From assembly GCA_025084515.1 (NCBI GenBank), contig JAJAGP010001651.1, positions 62,001-126,000 on the forward strand: a stretch of 64,000 nucleotides of DNA. The letters run 5' to 3'. The DNA comes from Ancistrus triradiatus. Taxonomy: Eukaryota > Chordata > Actinopteri > Siluriformes > Loricariidae. Positions 58,773 through 64,000 of the stretch are shown here, in pieces; position 1 is the first letter of the stretch, and every line of letters begins with the position of its first letter. Position numbers and translations under genes: made by a program. Below the pieces are notes generated by a model. It was given only the letters and a program-made list of their open reading frames with translations. It was not told the origin of the DNA and did no database searches.

Positions 58773-60052
58773 ATCTGTAAGGTGAATTATAAACTAATGG
58801 ATTTTTTTTTCCATTTTCTTCTTTTTATTTTTGTATGATGAAAAAACTTACTCTGGTCTTGGCCACTCCTGGTCTTGGACTTAACTCCGACTCGGCTTTA
58901 GCAGTCTTGACAACAACACTGATGTTAACATTATTAAAAGTATGTATGAAGATCCAAATTGCTTGAGGTTCCTAAAATGGTTAGTGTCTTTTTCCTATTA
59001 AGCTTTCAGCTGTCTCACTAACGCTAGCTGGCTAACTCTTAACTCTGCGCTGTGTAGTCAGAGTAGCTAAAGGACTGCAGAATGCTTTAGTTAAATAAGC
59101 TGTCAAATAATGTCCGATGGCCCAAAATACAGAACACACAGTTAGGCAACTAGCAGGCTAATATTACCTACTTTTCTAAACCAGCCAGCTGATCCAGATA
59201 TTCAGTGCTAAGGCGTACGGTGTATGAAGCATCCATTTGGATATCTCACCAATTGTAACATCTCTGAAAACCTTTCCTGTGTGACTAACAGCAGCACTGG
59301 AATATCATGTAAACAGTTTGACATATTCAGTCTTTATTTAAAAAAATAGGTAAAATCATATTTTTCCTCTATTATTTTTGATGCATGCTGTGAGGATGTC
59401 TAGTCAGAATACATTGTCCAAGAAATAATGATTTAATTTATTTATATTGTTTACACAATTCTTCAATAATTCCTTATTGCATATAAACGCTCTGTTGTTT
59501 ATAAGTGGAACTTTACCCATGGCTGTTGTTTTCCCATTACGTCCATTTTCTGATTTATGAACAGTAATGTACTGCATGCACTTCATCTTTTAATGCCCTC
59601 TCTGTCTCTCTTCCTCTTTCTGTCTTTTATCTGGATAATTATTATTACTTTCTGAAGTCCTGTTCAGTAGCTGAGCAGCAATAGCTCTTGATTGAATGAA
59701 GTCTCCTGGGTCCTCAGCAGGCATGCAGGTGAAAATAACAAGACCTTTTATCATGGCATAGGCATACTCGAGTTTAATAAGTTTAAGATTTTATATGAAC
59801 AAGAAAAAAAATCTATTATACCAGTGCACATAATTGGCCGCTTTACAGAAATAATCTCCACACAACCCTCATACAGAAACATTCACAGATTAATTATATT
59901 TTTGTCAACTTTTTACCTTTTTACCTTATAATGGTCTGAAGTAGCACTGGAAATGCACTACATAACTAAAAGTGTGTCTCCTATTTAGTGGCTTCTAAAT
60001 AGGCACGTTCCAATTAGTTGTTTTAAGTCAGAATCATATAGCCAAGCATATA
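58773..60052. other. DNA without a recognised gene
   Basis: The frames at 59404-59586 and 59692-59931 show no motif. No repeat was recognised. Confidence 0.4.
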
Positions 60053-60920
60053 CAGTTGTGCTTGTAAGTTTGTGACCCCCCTGTGCAGCAATAACTGCAA
60101 CTAAATGTTTCCTGTAACTGTTGAACAGTCCTGCACACCGGCTTGGATGAATTTTATCCCATTCCTCTGTACAGAACAGCTTCACCTCTGGGATGTTGGT
60201 GGGTTTCCTCACATTCCAAAATATTATTCTTCTTTAACCATTCTTTGGTAGAACGACTTGTGTGCTCCATCAATGATGGCAAGCCGTCCTGTCCCAGGTG
60301 CAGCAAAACAGGCCCAAACCATGATACTACCACCACCATGTTTCACAGATGGGATAAGGTTCTTATGCTGGAATGCAGTGTTCTCCTTTCTTAATAAACA
60401 TTAACATTAGCCAATGTGAGAGAGGCCTTCAGTTGCTTAGAAGTTACCCTGGGGTCCTTTGTGACCTCACCAACTATTACACGCCTTGCTCTTGGAGTGA
60501 TCTTTGTTAGTCGACCACTCCTGGGGAGGGTAACAATGGTCTTGAATTTCCTCCAATCGTACACAAGCTGTCTGATTGTGGGTTGGTGGAGTCCAAACTC
60601 TTTAGAGATGGTTTTGTAACCTTTTCCAGCCTGATTAGCATCAACAACTCTTTTTCTGGCGTACTCAGAAATCTCCTTTCTACTTCCACAAAAATATGTT
60701 GTGAAGAGCAAATGTTGATAGATTCAAACTCACTGATATGTAATATTGGATCATTTTCCTCAACAAATAAATGATCAAGTATAATATTTTTGTCTTATTT
60801 GTTTAACTTAGTTCTTTATCTACTTTTAGGATTTGTGTGAAAATCTGATGATGTTTTAGGTCATATTTATGCAGAAATATAGAAAATTCTAAAGGGTTCA
60901 CAAACTTTCAAGCACCACTG
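60053..60920 (-). mobile_element. Family B Tc1, internally deleted copy
   Basis: It starts cagttgtgcttgtaagtttg after TA at 60051-60052 and ends caagcaccactg at 60920. The left terminal repeat is truncated, jumping from gtttgtga to cccccctgtgcagc. At 868 bp it is about half the length of the 6-kb copy. Confidence 0.85.
60100..60711 (-). pseudogene. Tc1-like transposase (family B), deleted
   Basis: The frame at 60391-60711 keeps the DNA-binding region: SRKEISEYARKRVVDANQAG, GLHQPTIRQLVYDWRK and ITPRARRVIVGEV. It ends at ANVNVY, where the catalytic domain is deleted. The frames at 60154-60339 and 59985-60212 hold remnants of the C-terminal region (TSRSTKEWL, then PTNIPEVKLFCTEEWDKI). Both aspartate blocks and the glutamate block are missing or unrecognisable. 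It is inactive. Confidence 0.85.
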
Positions 60921-62078
60921 TTGGCATGCAACCTCCATAGACACTGGCTGTTTGAACTGAGGAGCTCAGTGACTTTCAACGTGAATTTGTAATAGGATAT
61001 CATTTTTTGAACAAATCAACTGTTCTAGAAAGTGAACGTGAGCTTATCCAGCTCAGGGCTGTGGGTGTGGGGGTCCAGAGCATATTCTGGAATTCACTGT
61101 GTCAAAAATGTTACATTGCAAGTCTATCGCAGTTGCTACCTGAAACCCTCAGGAACTTCTGTTTCCAGTAGCTGGTTTGTCACAGTGAAATCTTGAGGAG
61201 CAACAACAGTTCAGCTATGAAGTGACAGGTCCTACAAGGGCACTGAAAAGGACATCCAGCTGTTGGATTGTGCAGTAGATAAAAAAACCTACACTGGAAG
61301 GAAAACAAATGAAAAAACCCAGCATACCCTGAATGCACATCAGCGCAAGACCTTTTTTTAATGAAAGCCAATAGGAACCTTCATTGTTTGAGTTTCGTGT
61401 ATTGTTTTTGAAAAAAGTCCCAAAAAATCAGATCAACACATGATGAAAATCCATGTTTGCATGATACCCATACGCCAAAATATACCACAGTATCAAATAA
61501 CATTGATTGACTTGCTACGAAAGCAGATGTTAAGCTCTGGATGGTAAGTGAACAATCTATTCTTGTAGTTGAAGTGCTGGATTTTGCACAAAGCACAAAG
61601 CAAGTTTAGGACATATGCATACATGTACATATACAGGACATGCACAAGGTTAAAACAGAAAGATAACATTCAAATTGCATAGTCTTGCAATTGCAAGTGG
61701 TGCACAATCATTTATTTGTGATTGAATTGTTTAATTATTCAGTTTGTTATTGAGGAATTAAAAGGGCAGTTTCAGAGAGATTAAAAGAGATGAATAATTT
61801 GTGTTGAATTATATTGTTCAGTTATTGTGCACGGCAGATGTTTGTTCATGTGATAGGTGGTCTGTTAACCAATTTATCCATTGTGTGATTGAGAAGTGGT
61901 CTCTGTTATTCCAGTTCAAAAAGAATGTTTCCTTTGCAAAAACCAGTGCCATGAGATGTGCTTTAATGTTTTTCATAGATGAGTGTAACATTGTGACATT
62001 GCTTAAATTCGGCACCCCAACAATAAAGGTTTATAAATTTTGTGATAATTTGCTTTCAAAAGTGATATACTGCTGAAC
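60921..62078. other. DNA without a recognised gene
   Basis: Three small frames (61180-61371, 61381-61596, 61801-62076) lack known motifs. No repeat was recognised. Confidence 0.4.
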
Positions 62079-62345
62079 ACTTACATTTACAAGTAGTTAT
62101 TTGGCAGACTCCCTTATCCAGAATGACGTACAAAACCTGCAAACAGATAAATTACTTGATGATCAAGTATTCATTGCCAGTCAGAATAGAAACTAATGCT
62201 ACTCAGAGACTAACAAGCAAGGTCTCAGTTTGAAGTTGAGGTCACATAATAGCAAACACTAAGTGCTTGGGAATAGGTTGACTAAAACACATATACAGTG
62301 CCTGAACAACAAAAGAGCAAATGTATGAAGAGGTTTTTAAGAGTA

Positions 62346-62526
62346 CTGTGGTAGCCTAGTGGTTAAGGTACTCTACTCTGGACCAGAAGGTCCAGGGTTC
62401 AAATCCCACCTCTGCCAAGCTGCCACTGTTGGGTCCTTGAGCAAGACCCTTAACCCACAATTGCTTGGATTGTAAGAGTTATACTTCTCTCTGGATAGTG
62501 TCTGCTAAATGCTGTGAATGTAAATG
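62346..62526 (+). repeat. tRNA-derived SINE with L2-type tail, inserted in the LINE
   Basis: The head ctgtggtagcctagtggtta, then the B box gggttcaaatccc, and the core ccactgttgggtccttgagc are intact. The tail is shortened (ctctctggatagtgtctgc). No clear target duplication was seen. Confidence 0.88.
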
Positions 62527-62820
62527 TTTTGTCCTGAGTAATGAGAAACAGAGCCATTTTAACGTGTGTGACAAGCTCTTTCCACCAATCAGGAACCAAG
62601 ACACTGAAACATCAAGATCTGGCCTTGTGGGCATGGCTTGACCTCAGAGAAGGATAATTGTACCAAACATCCAGAAGCTGAAAACCTAAGTTGGTAGGCA
62701 GGTGTGTAGTTCTGAACCGAAGAATGCAAATAACATGGAGCAGTAGCTTTTGAGACCTGAAAAGCCAGAACAAGAGTTTTAAATGTGATCCTCGCTGCAA
62801 CCGATGACATTGGGGTGACT

Positions 62821-63531
62821 TTAGTAAAGAAGTGACTTGAGAAATCTTTGATAGGTTGTGAACCAGATGGGCAGCAGCATTTTAAATATTCTGTAGGAAA
62901 GCAGTGTGGAATGAAGGCAGACCAGCAAAAAAATATTGCTGTAATCAGGTCTGGAAAAGACAACAGACAGTATGAGGATCTGAGCAGCTTCTCTGGTCAG
63001 AAAGGACATATTCTTCTGATGTTGCAGAAAAACTCTGCAAGGTCTCAATGTTGATGTGATGTGGTTAGGAAAAATTAGGTTGTTGTCCAAAATCACACCA
63101 AGAGTCTTTGCCGTGTGGGCTGGGTGGGCAGTGACACCGTCTGTGTTGATTGAGAGATCCATTGTTGATGAGGTCTCTGCTGGGAGGTACATCAATTCAG
63201 TCTTGTCCAGATTTTCAGATGGTATTTGCCATCTAGGAATAGATATCGCAAAGGCAGTCAGATACCCGTTTTGAACATGGGAGGTGGATGGAAGGAAATA
63301 AAAGTAAAACTGACTATCATCTGTGTAGCAGCGGTATGAGAAGTCATGGGATCTAATCACGGAGTTCAGTGATCCAGGGAGAACCAGAATGGACCAAGAT
63401 CCCAAATATTCCAAATATGGAGGTACACAACTGGTAGAGACATGACCAGACAGACCATGATGGTCTTTTTGCTGTAGGGGCTCCACAGTCCATGCTTGAC
63501 GTAAATGCATCACCGTGGCCTGGAAATGCAC
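62821..63531 (-). pseudogene. L2-clade reverse transcriptase, C-terminal part
   Basis: A 236-codon frame carries YRCYTDDSQFYF, the catalytic YxDD block with threonine in place of the usual alanine. Then come LDKTELMYLP, KTLGVILDNNL and SFLTREAAQILILSVVFSRPDY, typical of fish L2 enzymes. The fingers and endonuclease domains upstream are missing, and the first residues are out of register with the family. It would have copied LINE or SINE RNA at a chromosomal nick. It is incomplete and inactive. Confidence 0.9.
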
Positions 63532-63734
63532 TCTAAAGTCCTAGAGCACTTTTACAGCCGTTGCTATGGCAGCATGTGCAAGACATAGTGGGTGCACTCT
63601 GCAGTGACATTTGGAGAGGTAGTAGCAGTGCTAAATACATTAGGTGTTACTACTTGGCGATCTCTGCTGTGTCTGATTCACTCATACCAGCACAACACAC
63701 ATTAATGCACCACCACCAAAAATAAATAAATAAA
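63532..63734. other. Short segment without a recognised feature
   Basis: Nothing recognised apart from an AAAT tract at about 63720-63740. Confidence 0.4.
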
Positions 63735-64000
63735 TAAATAACACACCCAGATAGAAATGTTGGATTGCTGCAAAACTCAGCATGCAGTTATGTCTCTGGC
63801 AGATAAAGTGGTTCTTGAAAGTTTGTGAACCCTTCAGAATTTTCTATATTTCTGCATAAATATGACCTAAAACATAATCAGATTTTCACACAAGTCCTAA
63901 AATTAGATATAGAGAACCCAGTTCTAAAATATTATACTTGGTCATTTATTGATTGAGGAAAATGATCCAATATTACATGAGTGGAAAATGTATGTGAACC
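63735..64000. mobile_element. Second family D/family B composite, cut by the window edge
   Basis: Family D left-end sequence (acacccagatagaaatgttg, gattgctgcaaaactcagca, tgcagttatgtctctggcag) leads into a family B Tc1 terminal repeat starting at about 63805 (agtggttcttgaaagtttg). The junction is at the same place as at 5977/5978. The rest lies beyond the window. Confidence 0.8.

Larger units (their letters stand above)
62079..63531 (-). mobile_element. L2-clade LINE, 5'-truncated, minus strand
   Basis: The 3' tail lies on the left (cttacatttacaagtagtta, then gactcccttatccagaatg), matching the tail of the SINEs. The 3' untranslated-like region (about 62530-62790) and the RT coding region (62821-63531) follow. 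A SINE interrupts it at 62346-62526. At 1.45 kb it is truncated at the 5' end, as is usual for LINEs. Confidence 0.88.

Overview
The window looks like nuclear DNA of a ray-finned fish. The evidence is its repeat content: several Tc1/mariner families, tRNA-headed SINEs ending in an L2-type 3' tail, a second SINE class resembling the zebrafish DANA/HE group, L2-clade LINE copies, a Ty3/gypsy pol, dense CA, TA and AAT microsatellites, and high AT content with isolated CpG-rich LTRs. An ostariophysan such as a catfish or characin is my guess, but the species cannot be read from the sequence. I recognise no intact host protein-coding gene, rRNA gene or functional tRNA gene. The window is best read as intergenic or intronic DNA built up by successive transposon insertions, and nearly all longer open frames are decayed transposase or reverse transcriptase, or simple repeats.

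Layout. 1-1391: Tc1-like copy (family A) cut by the window edge. 1.4-5.4 kb: SINEs, a symmetric hairpin and a family C mariner-like remnant. 5.9-7.8 kb: Tc1 (family B) nested in an older Tc1-like element (family D). 9.26-11.0 kb: another family B copy carrying an inserted short repeat. 13.4-15.5 kb: microsatellites around a deleted family A copy; a related deleted copy lies inverted at 20.3-21.3 kb with the same unusual flank. 23.2-24.9 kb: interrupted Tc1 end, a 56-nt hairpin and a SINE-in-SINE nest. 25.0-26.4 kb: complete 1411-bp Tc1/mariner element (family E) with near-identical inverted repeats and a transposase broken by three stop codons. 28.9-30.7 kb: two oppositely oriented solo LTRs, each with its own 5-bp target duplication. 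34.2-36.2 kb: three tandem units of about 0.7 kb. 43.6-45.8 kb: CpG-rich LTR-like segment and two unassigned reading frames. 46.8-51.3 kb: a three-layer nest, an L2 LINE split by an LTR (duplication ACATG), itself split by a Ty3/gypsy retrotransposon (duplication GGTAT). 53-57 kb: Tc1/mariner fragments and a small inverted-repeat element. 60.0-60.9 kb: deleted family B copy. 62.1-63.5 kb: L2 LINE with a SINE inside. 63.7-64.0 kb: start of a second family D/family B composite, cut by the window edge.

How the parts relate. The SINEs share their 3' tail with the L2 LINE in the same window, which fits L2 machinery mobilising the SINEs. Insertion order can be read from the nests. Tc1/mariner copies are mostly internally deleted, frameshifted or lack catalytic residues. 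I saw no CRISPR array, operon or host pathway. The most informative signals are the datable nests, the paired solo LTRs, the two composites that share Tc1 junctions, and two hairpins outside any recognised repeat. Family letters A-F are my own labels, assigned by eye.
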